A DNA stretch of 24,190 bases from DATIHK01 sp035480775 (GTDB lineage Bacteria; Patescibacteriota; WWE3; UBA101185; UBA10185), in assembly GCA_035480775.1 (NCBI GenBank), contig DATIHK010000076.1, positions 1 to 24,190 on the forward strand, read 5' to 3'. Below, piece by piece: positions 1 through 6,123 of this stretch. The notes beneath the pieces are model-generated. The model made no database searches. It was not told the DNA's origin and worked only from the letters and a program-made list of their open reading frames with translations. The first letter of the stretch is position 1; every line of letters starts with the position of its first letter. The position numbers and the translations under genes are program-made.

Positions 1-111
1 GAACGAAAAGACAAACTGCTCGATATTCAGAAAAAAGGTAAAGAACGAATGAAGCGCATGGGCAAAGTAGATATTCCTCAAGAAGCTTTTAGACAGATTT
101 TGCGGGCTTAA
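1..111 (+). CDS. lepA: Elongation factor 4 (LepA), C-terminal end only
   Basis: The frame is open from the first base and ends at a TAA at 109-111, giving 36 residues. They carry the characteristic LepA C-terminal tail: a lysine/arginine-rich stretch with KGKERMKRMG followed by VDIPQEAFRQIL, matching the family pattern KxGKKRMKxxGxVxxPQEAF. LepA is a ribosome-binding GTPase related to EF-G that acts on stalled or mispositioned ribosomes; the basic C-terminal domain reaches towards the peptidyl-transferase centre. The GTPase and other domains lie upstream of the window, so nothing can be said about its start or promoter. No terminator is visible directly after the stop; a new promoter starts about 10 bases later. 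The family call is strong despite the short length because this tail is specific to LepA. Confidence 0.9.
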   Translation, partial: ERKDKLLDIQKKGKERMKRMGKVDIPQEAFRQILRA

Positions 112-118
112 CTTTTTG

Positions 119-152
119 TGCTATAAATTCACAACACTATCCAAACCGGAGG
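119..152 (+). promoter_or_regulatory. Extended -10 promoter and Shine-Dalgarno site of the interrupted small gene
   Basis: An extended -10 (TG at 119-120, then C, then TATAAA at 122-127) lies 30 bases before the ATG at 158. GGAGG at 148-152, five bases before that ATG, is a textbook Shine-Dalgarno site. RNA should start near 134, leaving a leader of about 24 nt. This is the only transcription-unit start in the window with a true leader; the others have the -10 almost touching the start codon. Confidence 0.55.
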
Positions 153-157
153 CCTTA

Positions 158-454
158 ATGACCAAGCTTCGTAACGCATCGGATCCACGACCTTATGATT
201 CAGCTAATTTTGCTCCAGGAGCTACACGAATTATCTATAAAGCTGTGCATCTGGCTACATAGGGAAGGCAACGTGATTTCGAAAAGCAAGCAGCTGCTGA
301 TTTGAAGATTGAATTGTTATTGGGTAGGGCACTTCCCGCTCAAGATGCGCTCAAACTGCATAAAGCTCTCGAACAACGCGCTAACCAAATCAAGTCGTTC
401 ACCGATAGCAATCGTATCAACGAACTTCCACCGGCAAATCCGTTTGAATTCTAG
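158..454 (+). pseudogene. Small gene of unknown function interrupted by an in-frame TAG
   Basis: From the ATG at 158 the frame runs 98 codons to a TAG at 452-454, broken only by a TAG at codon 35 (260-262). Upstream are an extended -10 and a GGAGG ribosome site; directly downstream is a rho-independent terminator, so it is built as a single-gene unit. The first part starts MTKLRNASDPRPYDSANF; the 63 residues after the stop are hydrophilic and helix-like (FEKQAAADLKIELLLGRAL, then KLHKALEQRANQIK) and end in NPFEF. Both sides read like one soluble protein. I do not recognise the family. Possible readings are a recent nonsense mutation, a base error in the assembly (TAG from CAG, TGG or TAT), or a genuine 34-residue product. 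Readthrough as sense is unlikely because TAG ends several other genes here. No in-frame ATG with a ribosome site restarts the second part. Confidence 0.5.
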
Positions 455-464
455 AGAAGCAAAA

Positions 465-495
465 CCCTCGAGAGCAATCCCGAGGGATTTTTTTT
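465..495 (+). terminator. Rho-independent terminator
   Basis: CCCTCG at 465-470 pairs with CGAGGG at 481-486 around a 10-base loop, and a run of eight T follows at 488-495. It begins 10 bases after the stop of the interrupted small gene and lies just past the 3' end of the convergent gene at 503-1255. It has no matching T run for the minus strand, so it mainly serves the plus-strand unit. Confidence 0.85.
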
Positions 496-502
496 GCTCT
501 GC

Positions 503-1255
503 TTATGGTGTTAAAAAAGGATCTATTTGTACTTTTACTTGGGTTACTACATTTTCTAATATATCTTCCCAGCGATTGTCAAAAGAGTTATATATATAAT
601 TCCAAGTTGAAATAGTTTTTTCAACATCGATTTCATCTTTTTCGGGAAGACCAGCCATAAAACGTTTCCACAATACGGCCAACCCTTCGATGCTGAGCAG
701 ATTATTAAAATCTATTTCATCGAACAAATAGTTAATATCATTCAAAACAAGGTTTGAGTCTTTGCCAAAACATTCTGCCAGCATAATTGCTACGCCAGAT
801 TTATCTAAATTTTTATGCAATTCTGGAAGCTGTTTAATAAAATCTGGTTCTTTTTTTAACAAATATAAATCAATTCCACACCATAAATAGTTGTGCATAC
901 GATATTCTTTAGCAACTTTAAAACTAACAGAAGAACAATCCACAATTTTGTTAGCAATTTCTTCTATTAACTGTTCGTTACCGCTAGTTAACCAGGTATC
1001 AATATCGCGATTAAATTTATCAGCACCAAATTTTACAGAATGAGTCATCATAGCCCAAGCTAAATCTTTTCTAGCCGGATAGTGCACTTTTAGAAATTCT
1101 AAAAACAATTCTGGGCTTTCGTGAATCTCTTGAAAGGAAAAAGTAGAATTTGGAACAAAGGGAACTAGATCATTTACATGAGAACCAAAAGCTACATCAC
1201 TATTTAAACGCCCGATGACTTTACTCGCAATATAGGTGTGTCCGATTATATTCAT
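503..1255 (-). CDS. Unknown protein, possibly an all-alpha metal-dependent hydrolase
   Basis: A soluble 250-residue protein without signal peptide or membrane segment. I cannot assign it to a family with certainty. It starts MNIIGHTYIA, has GSHVNDLVPF at residues 24-33, MMTHSVKFGAD at 69-79 and NRDID at 82-86, and a later RMHNYLWCGIDLYL. Histidines and aspartates spaced this way in helical segments (H6, H26, D29, H45, H72, D79) recall zinc-dependent phospholipase C-like or HD/AcpH-like metallohydrolases, but this is pattern resemblance only. The gene stands alone, convergent with the interrupted gene and divergent from hrcA. A TATATT at 1267-1272 (minus strand) lies 11 nt before the ATG, so the mRNA would have almost no leader. 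Confidence 0.75.
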   Translation of the reverse strand: MNIIGHTYIASKVIGRLNSDVAFGSHVNDLVPFVPNSTFSFQEIHESPELFLEFLKVHYPARKDLAWAMMTHSVKFGADKFNRDIDTWLTSGNEQLIEEIANKIVDCSSVSFKVAKEYRMHNYLWCGIDLYLLKKEPDFIKQLPELHKNLDKSGVAIMLAECFGKDSNLVLNDINYLFDEIDFNNLLSIEGLAVLWKRFMAGLPEKDEIDVEKTISTWNYIYNSFDNRWEDILENVVTQVKVQIDPFLTP

Positions 1256-1266
1256 ATTATGTTTTA

Positions 1267-1272
1267 AATATA
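1267..1272 (-). promoter_or_regulatory. -10 element of the gene at 503-1255
   Basis: On the minus strand TATATT is followed after 11 bases by the ATG at 1255. The region is AT-rich, so the exact hexamer is uncertain. No -35 box is clear. The predicted leader is about 4-5 nt and no Shine-Dalgarno site is possible within it. Confidence 0.35.
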
Positions 1273-1288
1273 GTACAAAACTTTGATC

Positions 1289-1316
1289 TTGACACTTTTA
1301 GCACTCGTGATATATT
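1289..1316 (+). promoter_or_regulatory. Heat-shock operon promoter
   Basis: A perfect -35 TTGACA at 1289-1294 is separated by 16 bases from -10 TATATT at 1311-1316, which also has the extended TG-A at 1308-1310. RNA should start around 1322-1324, only two to four bases before the hrcA ATG at 1326. The operator-like sequence at 1298-1324 covers the spacer, the -10 and the start point. Confidence 0.75.
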
Positions 1317-1324
1317 ACTGATAA
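1298..1324 (+). promoter_or_regulatory. CIRCE-like HrcA operator
   Basis: TTAGCACTC at 1298-1306 is a perfect left arm of CIRCE (TTAGCACTC-N9-GAGTGCTAA). Exactly nine bases later, 1316-1324 reads TACTGATAA and matches six of nine positions of the right arm. It overlaps the hrcA-grpE-dnaK promoter, as expected for autorepression by HrcA. A perfect left arm at the right place and spacing makes chance unlikely; the decayed right arm is unusual. Confidence 0.75.
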
Positions 1325-1325
1325 G

Positions 1326-2048
1326 ATGCTTTCTGAAAGACAAGTTAAATTATTGAGCGCAATAATCAAAGAATATGTTGAATCGACCGAACCGGTCGGA
1401 TCTCAAGTTTTAGTCAGAAAGTATAATCTAAAATTTTCTCCGGCTACTGTACGAAACGAAATGGCACATCTTTTAGACGAAGGTTTTTTGCAAATGTTGC
1501 ACACCTCATCGGGAAGAATTCCAACTTCAATGGCATACCGCTTATTTTTAACCGACATTATGGAAGAAGAGCAGCTACCCGTTTTGCAAGAAGTAGCCAT
1601 GAAACAACGCCTTTGGCCTCATCGCTTTGAAGCCGAAAAGCTTTTGCGCCAAGCGGTTGTGGCACTTGCGGAATACACCAAAGAGCTCTCTGTCGCAATA
1701 ACTAACGATGGCTTTGTGGTTCATGCAGGAGCGGTAAATATTTTAGACAACAAAGAATTTTGGGATATAGAAGCCGCAAAGTCTGTTTTATATTTGCTAG
1801 ATCGACCAGAGCTTTTAGAACAACTATTCCAAAAAGCTCCATTTGGCGAAGATGTGCGCTGTATCATCGGAAATGAAACCGGACGCGACACACTCTCGCA
1901 TTGCGGAATTGTCTTTACCGAGTTCGCAACTGAAAAATCTAATGGATTTGTAGCGGTAATCGGACCAGCCAGAATGAAGTACGCGAATGTAATTCCAGCA
2001 GTTAGATACACAAAAAATTTAATTCACGAATTAATGGGCGCCTGGTAA
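1326..2048 (+). CDS. hrcA: Heat-inducible transcription repressor HrcA (short form)
   Basis: HrcA represses chaperone operons by binding CIRCE and is kept active by the chaperone machinery. Residues 1-75 form the winged-helix DNA-binding domain, with SPATVRNEMAHLLDEGFL at 38-55 and the family hallmark SSGRIPTSMAYRLFL at 61-75. The C-terminus ends with IGPARMKYANVIPAVRYTKNL, equivalent to the GPTRMxYxxVIPLVxY signature. At 240 residues it is about 100 shorter than the usual 340, so much of the central GAF-like/inserted dimerisation region is reduced. It is first in an operon with grpE (9 nt gap) and dnaK. The ATG is chosen because the -10 ends nine bases before it and the next methionine is well inside the DNA-binding domain. 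A CIRCE-like site in its own promoter implies autoregulation. Confidence 0.93.
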   Translation: MLSERQVKLLSAIIKEYVESTEPVGSQVLVRKYNLKFSPATVRNEMAHLLDEGFLQMLHTSSGRIPTSMAYRLFLTDIMEEEQLPVLQEVAMKQRLWPHRFEAEKLLRQAVVALAEYTKELSVAITNDGFVVHAGAVNILDNKEFWDIEAAKSVLYLLDRPELLEQLFQKAPFGEDVRCIIGNETGRDTLSHCGIVFTEFATEKSNGFVAVIGPARMKYANVIPAVRYTKNLIHELMGAW

Positions 2049-2057
2049 GAAAACTAT

Positions 2058-2516
2058 ATGGAAGAGAACTCCACTACAACGGGTCAATCACTAGAAGAGC
2101 GCATATCTGAGTTAGAAAATAATTGGAAGCGCGCACTAGCAGACTATAAAAATTTAGAGAAAAGAGTATCAGAAGAAAAAGAAGCCCTAAGAGATTTTGC
2201 CAACTTGGTTTTGCTCTCACGTCTTTTACCGATTTTAGATAATTTAGAAATGGCGCAAGTACACCTTAATGACGAAGGACTTAAATATACAATTAAAGAA
2301 TTTAAGCAAGTTTTGGAAGATGAAGGTTTAAGAGAAATTGATCCGACGAACAAAGAGTTTGATGCAGCAACTATGGAAGCGGTAGAAATGGTCGACGGTG
2401 AAGAAAACAAAGTAATAGAACCATTGCGCAAAGGTTACTTATTAAGAGATAAATTGATTAGACCGGCTCGCGTAAAAGTCGGCAAAAAAAAGGAGAATGG
2501 CGAAAGCCAAACATAA
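2058..2516 (+). CDS. grpE: Nucleotide exchange factor GrpE
   Basis: GrpE releases ADP from DnaK and works as a dimer in the cytoplasm. The 152-residue protein has a charged N-terminal coiled-coil stretch (about residues 12-50, with RALADYKNLEKRVSEEKE), then LLPILDNLEMA at the start of the helical bundle, and a C-terminal beta domain with the recognisable EFDAATMEAVEMVDGEENKV and VIEPLRKGYLLRDKLIRPARVKVG. The usual family length is 170-200, so its disordered N-terminus is short. It lies between hrcA and dnaK with gaps of 9 and 6 nt and should be co-transcribed and HrcA-controlled. There is no clear Shine-Dalgarno site before its ATG, only an A-rich stretch, so translation may be coupled to hrcA. 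Confidence 0.95.
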   Translation: MEENSTTTGQSLEERISELENNWKRALADYKNLEKRVSEEKEALRDFANLVLLSRLLPILDNLEMAQVHLNDEGLKYTIKEFKQVLEDEGLREIDPTNKEFDAATMEAVEMVDGEENKVIEPLRKGYLLRDKLIRPARVKVGKKKENGESQT

Positions 2517-2522
2517 AAATTT

Positions 2523-4433
2523 ATGGCAAAAATTATAGGAATCGATTTAGGTACAACAAATAGTTGTGTGGCGGTTATGGAGGCTGGACAACCCAAAGTC
2601 ATTCCAAATGCTGAGGGAGCAAATACAACTCCGTCGGTGGTTGCCCCGACTTCAAATTTAGTCGGTGTTGCGGCAAAAAGACAACAAGTTGTAAATCCCA
2701 AAAACACAGTGTTCTCCGTAAAAAGATTAATGGGACGAAAGTTTAGTGACCCAGAAGTTCAAGAATTAATTAAAGATTATCCCTACACAATTGTTCAAGG
2801 AAACAACGGGATGGCTTGCATCGAAATTGAAGGCAAAGTTTATACTCCACAAGAAGTTTCCGCAAAAATTTTGTCTAAATTAAAAGCCGATTCAGAAAAG
2901 TTTTTGGGCCAAACTATTACCGATGCAGTTATTACGGTTCCGGCATATTTTAATGACGCCCAAAGATCCGCTACTAAAGAAGCTGGGCAAATCGCCGGCT
3001 TAAATGTTCAAAGAATTATTAACGAGCCAACCGCAGCAGCTCTAGCTTATGGACTCGACAAAAAAACTAGTGAAAAAATTGCGGTCTACGACTTAGGCGG
3101 GGGAACTTACGACGTCTCAATTTTAGAAATCGGAGATGGAGTATTTGAAGTTAAAGCTACCAACGGAGATACACATTTAGGCGGAGATGATTTTGATCGC
3201 AAGATAATAGATTGGTTAATCACTTCATTTAAAGCTGATCAAGGCGTCGATTTATCGGGCGACAGACAAGCACTACAAAGATTAAAAGATGCTGCAGAAA
3301 AAGCGAAAATCGAATTATCATCTACACTTGAAACCGAAATCAATATTCCATTTATTACCGCCGATGCTACAGGACCAAAACATTTAAATTATAAATTAAC
3401 TCGCGCCAAACTAGAGCAATTAGTCGATGCTTTATTACAAAGAACAATAGCTCCAATGGAAAATGCCTTAAAAGATGCTGGCTTAAGTAAAACTGATATT
3501 GCCGAAGTAGTTATGGTCGGAGGAATGACCAGAATGCCTAAAGTTAACGAAATTGTTAAAAACTTTTTTGGCAAAGAACCTCACAAAGGTGTTAACCCTG
3601 ATGAAGTAGTGGCAGTCGGCGCAGCAATTCAAGGAGGCGTTTTGGGCGGAGATGTCAAAGACGTTTTGCTTTTAGATGTAACGCCATTGACACTGGGAAT
3701 CGAAACTATGGGAGGTGTAAGTACTCCATTAATTAAACGCAATACAACCGTCCCAACTTCTGCACAGCAAATATTTTCAACCGCGGCAGACAACCAAACT
3801 AGTGTCGAAATAAATGTTTTGCAAGGCGAACGCGAAATGGCAGGAGACAACAAATCACTCGGCCGATTTATTTTAGACGGAATTATGCCAGCTCCCCGAG
3901 GCATGCCACAAGTCGAAGTTAAATTCGATATCGACGCCAACGGAATTTTGCACGTTTCAGCCAAAGACAAAGCCACAGGCAAAGAACAAAAAATTCAAAT
4001 CCAAGGTGGAACAGGTTTAGCTAAAGAAGAAATCGAAAGAATGGTTAAAGAAGCCGAAATGCATTCCGCCGAAGATAAAAAGCGCAAAGAACAAGTTGAT
4101 GCGCGGAACATGGCGGACTCTTTGACTTATACAGCCGAGAAATCTTTAAAAGATGCTGGAGATAAAGCTCCCGCCGACGTTAAAGCCGAAATAGAACAAA
4201 AAGTTAAAGAACTTCGAGATGTTTTGCAAACCGCTTCGACCGAAGAATTAAAAACCAAAACCGAGGCATTATCGCAAAGTATGCAAAAACTCGGCCAAAG
4301 TATGTACGGACAGCAACAGCAAGGACCACAAAATCCTAATCCTAACGGAGGTCAAACCGGAGGTACAGATAATTCTGGCGGAAATAATTCAAATGGAGAT
4401 ACTGGACCAGTCGAAGGGGAAGTAGTTAATTAA
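2523..4433 (+). CDS. dnaK: Chaperone protein DnaK (Hsp70)
   Basis: ATP-driven Hsp70 chaperone, 636 residues and full length. The N-terminal ATPase domain starts MAKIIGIDLGTTNSCVAV and includes AYFNDAQRSATKEAG, the phosphate loop AVYDLGGGTYDVS and VMVGGMTRMPKV. The linker and substrate-binding domain follow with DVLLLDVTPLTLGIET and later FDIDANGILHVSAKDKATGKEQ. The C-terminal lid ends in a tail rich in Gln, Asn, Pro and Gly and closes EGEVVN, a departure from the usual acidic EEVK-type ending. It is last in the hrcA-grpE-dnaK operon; no dnaJ follows, as the next gene is on the opposite strand three bases beyond. The start six bases after the grpE stop fits the standard DnaK N-terminus; no Shine-Dalgarno site is evident. 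Confidence 0.98.
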   Translation: MAKIIGIDLGTTNSCVAVMEAGQPKVIPNAEGANTTPSVVAPTSNLVGVAAKRQQVVNPKNTVFSVKRLMGRKFSDPEVQELIKDYPYTIVQGNNGMACIEIEGKVYTPQEVSAKILSKLKADSEKFLGQTITDAVITVPAYFNDAQRSATKEAGQIAGLNVQRIINEPTAAALAYGLDKKTSEKIAVYDLGGGTYDVSILEIGDGVFEVKATNGDTHLGGDDFDRKIIDWLITSFKADQGVDLSGDRQALQRLKDAAEKAKIELSSTLETEINIPFITADATGPKHLNYKLTRAKLEQLVDALLQRTIAPMENALKDAGLSKTDIAEVVMVGGMTRMPKVNEIVKNFFGKEPHKGVNPDEVVAVGAAIQGGVLGGDVKDVLLLDVTPLTLGIETMGGVSTPLIKRNTTVPTSAQQIFSTAADNQTSVEINVLQGEREMAGDNKSLGRFILDGIMPAPRGMPQVEVKFDIDANGILHVSAKDKATGKEQKIQIQGGTGLAKEEIERMVKEAEMHSAEDKKRKEQVDARNMADSLTYTAEKSLKDAGDKAPADVKAEIEQKVKELRDVLQTASTEELKTKTEALSQSMQKLGQSMYGQQQQGPQNPNPNGGQTGGTDNSGGNNSNGDTGPVEGEVVN

Positions 4434-4435
4434 AG

Positions 4436-5176
4436 TTATTCGTCTTCGTCATTTAAAAAGTCGCTCACTCGACCACCTCTGATCTTGCCGGTGTTTTGTC
4501 GTCCTTTAGAAGATTGGGCTGGCGTAACCTGTTGTCTTTGCGTTACTGGTTTAGCACCACCACTATCAAATTTTTGACCACTTGCTTCACTACGCGCGGT
4601 CAGGTCTGCCAATTCTTCTACTGTTATAACTCGGGTGCCCATTTGTGGCTCTTCGGGTGTTGCAGCCGTAAGATCAGCTATTTCAGCTTCATTTAAAAAT
4701 AATTGGTTTACCTCTTGCTCTTTTTTCTTTCTAAATAAAGTGTCGAGCTGCTCTTGAGAAAATTGTTTGAGCTGTGGTAACCGATTTTGAAGAGCTTCGA
4801 CAAATCTGCTTGCTAATACGGATTGCTCTAGTAATTCCTTCTTTTGAGTAGCACCAAGAGCTTCGGCATTGTCAAAAATATATCCCCGATAATTGCGCAA
4901 AAAACCAGCGCTATCCATAAAGAGTTTTTCAAGTTCACCAGCTACTACCGGTTCATTACCAACAAGTTTTTTAAAACTATCAACTTTATCTCTATTAGCT
5001 TCAACAAATGGTGTTTGTTTTTCTTCTTGGTTATTTAACTCACGTAATATAACAGCAGTTGCATTTCTAAAAGGGGTAGCAGCTTCGCTTATTTTCTCAA
5101 CTAACGCATCGAGCTCAGGTTTATTGGAAGGTTCGTATAATGAAGTAACTTCACTCGTGTCTGTGGGACCGGACAT
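4436..5176 (-). CDS. Unknown soluble protein
   Basis: I do not recognise this protein. With the start at 5176 it has 246 residues (MSGPTDTSE onwards), no membrane segment and no signal peptide. The middle (roughly 30-170) is rich in Glu, Gln, Lys and Leu and looks helical, with FRKKKEQEVNQLFLNEAEIADL near its end. The last 60 residues are low-complexity and polar, finishing with a basic GRQNTGKIRGGR stretch and an acidic FLNDEDE. The frame is open 18 codons further upstream, but the shorter start is preferred. An extended -10 (TG-T-TATGCT) ends six bases before it, and the longer start would cross the divergent promoter of the next gene. It converges on dnaK with a two-base gap and no terminator between. 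A cytosolic partner or scaffold role is possible but unsupported. Confidence 0.8.
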   Translation of the reverse strand: MSGPTDTSEVTSLYEPSNKPELDALVEKISEAATPFRNATAVILRELNNQEEKQTPFVEANRDKVDSFKKLVGNEPVVAGELEKLFMDSAGFLRNYRGYIFDNAEALGATQKKELLEQSVLASRFVEALQNRLPQLKQFSQEQLDTLFRKKKEQEVNQLFLNEAEIADLTAATPEEPQMGTRVITVEELADLTARSEASGQKFDSGGAKPVTQRQQVTPAQSSKGRQNTGKIRGGRVSDFLNDEDE

Positions 5177-5182
5177 AAAAAA

Positions 5183-5191
5183 AGCATAACA
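5183..5191 (-). promoter_or_regulatory. Extended -10 promoter of the gene at 4436-5176
   Basis: On the minus strand TG-T-TATGCT (hexamer 5183-5188, TG at 5190-5191) ends six bases before the ATG at 5176. RNA would start at or next to the start codon, giving a leaderless message. Confidence 0.55.
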
Positions 5192-5206
5192 AATCTGGCT
5201 AGTTTT

Positions 5207-5215
5207 TGCTATACT
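5207..5215 (+). promoter_or_regulatory. Extended -10 promoter of the gene pair at 5223-5784
   Basis: TG (5207-5208), C, TATACT (5210-5215), then seven bases to the ATG at 5223. It is back to back with the promoter of the minus-strand gene at 4436-5176; the two -10 boxes are about 20 bases apart. Confidence 0.6.
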
Positions 5216-5222
5216 CAACGTA

Positions 5223-5462
5223 ATGCTCAATACTCAATTACTTTTACAAATCTTTTTAATTTTACTTATCATTGCAACTACTGGCGCAATGGTTTACACA
5301 GTAATAATTCTTATCACTATTCATAAAGCTATTAAAATGTTTGTAGTAGCTATCGAGCGCATGTCCAACCCGATGAGCTACATAACCACGGTAATTGCGG
5401 CGGTCTTAACTGCAATGAAAACTTTTAAGCGTGTAAAAAATTCTGGAAACGAGGGGGAATAG
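5223..5462 (+). CDS. Small membrane protein of unknown function
   Basis: A 79-residue protein with one strong hydrophobic segment at about residues 5-33 (LLLQIFLILLIIATTGAMVYTVIILITI). A second moderately hydrophobic stretch follows at about 50-66, and the tail is basic then acidic (KTFKRVKNSGNEGE). Topology is probably N-terminus outside or a short hairpin, with the charged tail in the cytoplasm. I see no catalytic motif. It ends eight bases before the YtxH-like gene at 5470, so the two are co-transcribed, and the pairing resembles small DUF948/YtxH envelope-stress pairs in Firmicutes; that parallel is inference from size and context only. The ATG is supported by an extended -10 seven bases upstream. 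Confidence 0.75.
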   Translation: MLNTQLLLQIFLILLIIATTGAMVYTVIILITIHKAIKMFVVAIERMSNPMSYITTVIAAVLTAMKTFKRVKNSGNEGE

Positions 5463-5469
5463 GAATAAT

Positions 5470-5784
5470 ATGTGCCAAAGAAATGATTCATCAGGCTTTT
5501 TAGCAGGAGTTCTACTTGGTGCTGCAATAGGAGCCGCTTTAGGAGTTTTATATGCCCCAGAAGCAGGTGTTAAAACCCGCAAAAAACTCAAAGCCGCTGG
5601 CGAAGAAACTTTAGAAGACGTACAAGATGCCGTCGAAGAGTTACGAGAAAAAGTTATGGAAACAACCGAGCCAACTCGTGAGGCTATTTCTCAAAAGGTC
5701 GACGAATTATCAGAAGAAGTTAAAGCCAAGGTCAAAGAAGAAAAAGAGATCCTAAGAAAAAAGTATTTTAGCGGTGTCAAATAG
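5470..5784 (+). CDS. YtxH-like membrane-anchored protein
   Basis: A 104-residue protein with a glycine/alanine-rich membrane segment at about residues 8-28 (FLAGVLLGAAIGAALGVLYAPEAG). It is followed by TRKKLKAAGEETLEDVQDAVEELREKV and a long charged, amphipathic helix to the C-terminus. The small-residue helix followed at once by APxxGxxTRKKL is the hallmark of the YtxH family, whose members are small membrane-anchored proteins linked to general stress and of unclear function. The C-terminal half, with Lys/Glu repeats, should form a coiled coil in the cytoplasm. The start has a weak AGGA at 5461-5464, and the gene is the second member of a two-gene unit with the small membrane protein at 5223-5462. 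Confidence 0.8.
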   Translation: MCQRNDSSGFLAGVLLGAAIGAALGVLYAPEAGVKTRKKLKAAGEETLEDVQDAVEELREKVMETTEPTREAISQKVDELSEEVKAKVKEEKEILRKKYFSGVK

Positions 5785-5802
5785 TAGTAACAATGCTAGA
5801 AT
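5774..5802 (+). promoter_or_regulatory. Promoter of the gene pair at 5809-8521
   Basis: A -35-like GTGTCA at 5774-5779 (four of six) is followed by 17 bases and the extended -10 TG-C-TAGAAT (TG at 5794-5795, hexamer 5797-5802). Six bases separate it from the ATG at 5809, so the mRNA should start at the start codon. It overlaps the end of the YtxH-like gene. Confidence 0.65.
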
Positions 5803-5808
5803 ATTGGC

Positions 5809-6123
5809 ATGATAGTGAATCCTGCCGTTACAAATACTTCAGAGCAAAACCCTGCAAATACAGCCGAACAACCAACATCTCCTGAACAATTAAAACCAGA
5901 AGCCATAAGTAGTTTGGCACCAGAAACATCTGTACAAGATCAAGCAGTAAGCTCTATTGTGCAAGAAACTGCTCCAGGACAAGTTGTAAATACAACCAAA
6001 GATCAACAGCCTTCAAAACACACACAAATACAAGGCGGCAATAAAGAATCCGAACACGGAGATTTAAAAGAAGAAGACTTTATAGATCGTGTAGAAGCTG
6101 CCCAAAATGAACCAACTCATTAA
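5809..6123 (+). CDS. Disordered hydrophilic protein upstream of the VirD4-like ATPase
   Basis: A 104-residue protein made almost wholly of polar and small residues (Gln, Glu, Thr, Ser, Pro, Asn), with no hydrophobic core, membrane segment or cysteine. It should be intrinsically disordered; only the end (DLKEEDFIDRVEAAQ) could form a helix. No family is recognised. Its last 17 bases overlap the start of the ATPase gene at 6107, so the two are translationally coupled. This suggests a role as adaptor or regulator of that ATPase, which is inference from gene order only. The ATG is fixed by the extended -10 six bases upstream. Confidence 0.7.
   Translation: MIVNPAVTNTSEQNPANTAEQPTSPEQLKPEAISSLAPETSVQDQAVSSIVQETAPGQVVNTTKDQQPSKHTQIQGGNKESEHGDLKEEDFIDRVEAAQNEPTH

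Noticed and set aside
260..262. TAG read as a sense codon (recoding)
   Set aside because: TAG ends several ordinary genes in the window, e.g. at 5782-5784, 12738-12740, 17666-17668 and 20058-20060, so general reassignment is excluded.
309..599. Open frame of 96 codons on the plus strand
   Set aside because: It runs out of frame across the interrupted small gene, its terminator and the 3' end of the minus-strand gene, and its sequence has no protein-like pattern.
2491..2538. AGGAG followed by a 13-residue ORF (ATG at 2497) overlapping the dnaK start, a possible leader peptide
   Set aside because: The AGGAG is only one base from that ATG, too close for a working ribosome site, and the sequence is the AT-rich end of grpE.
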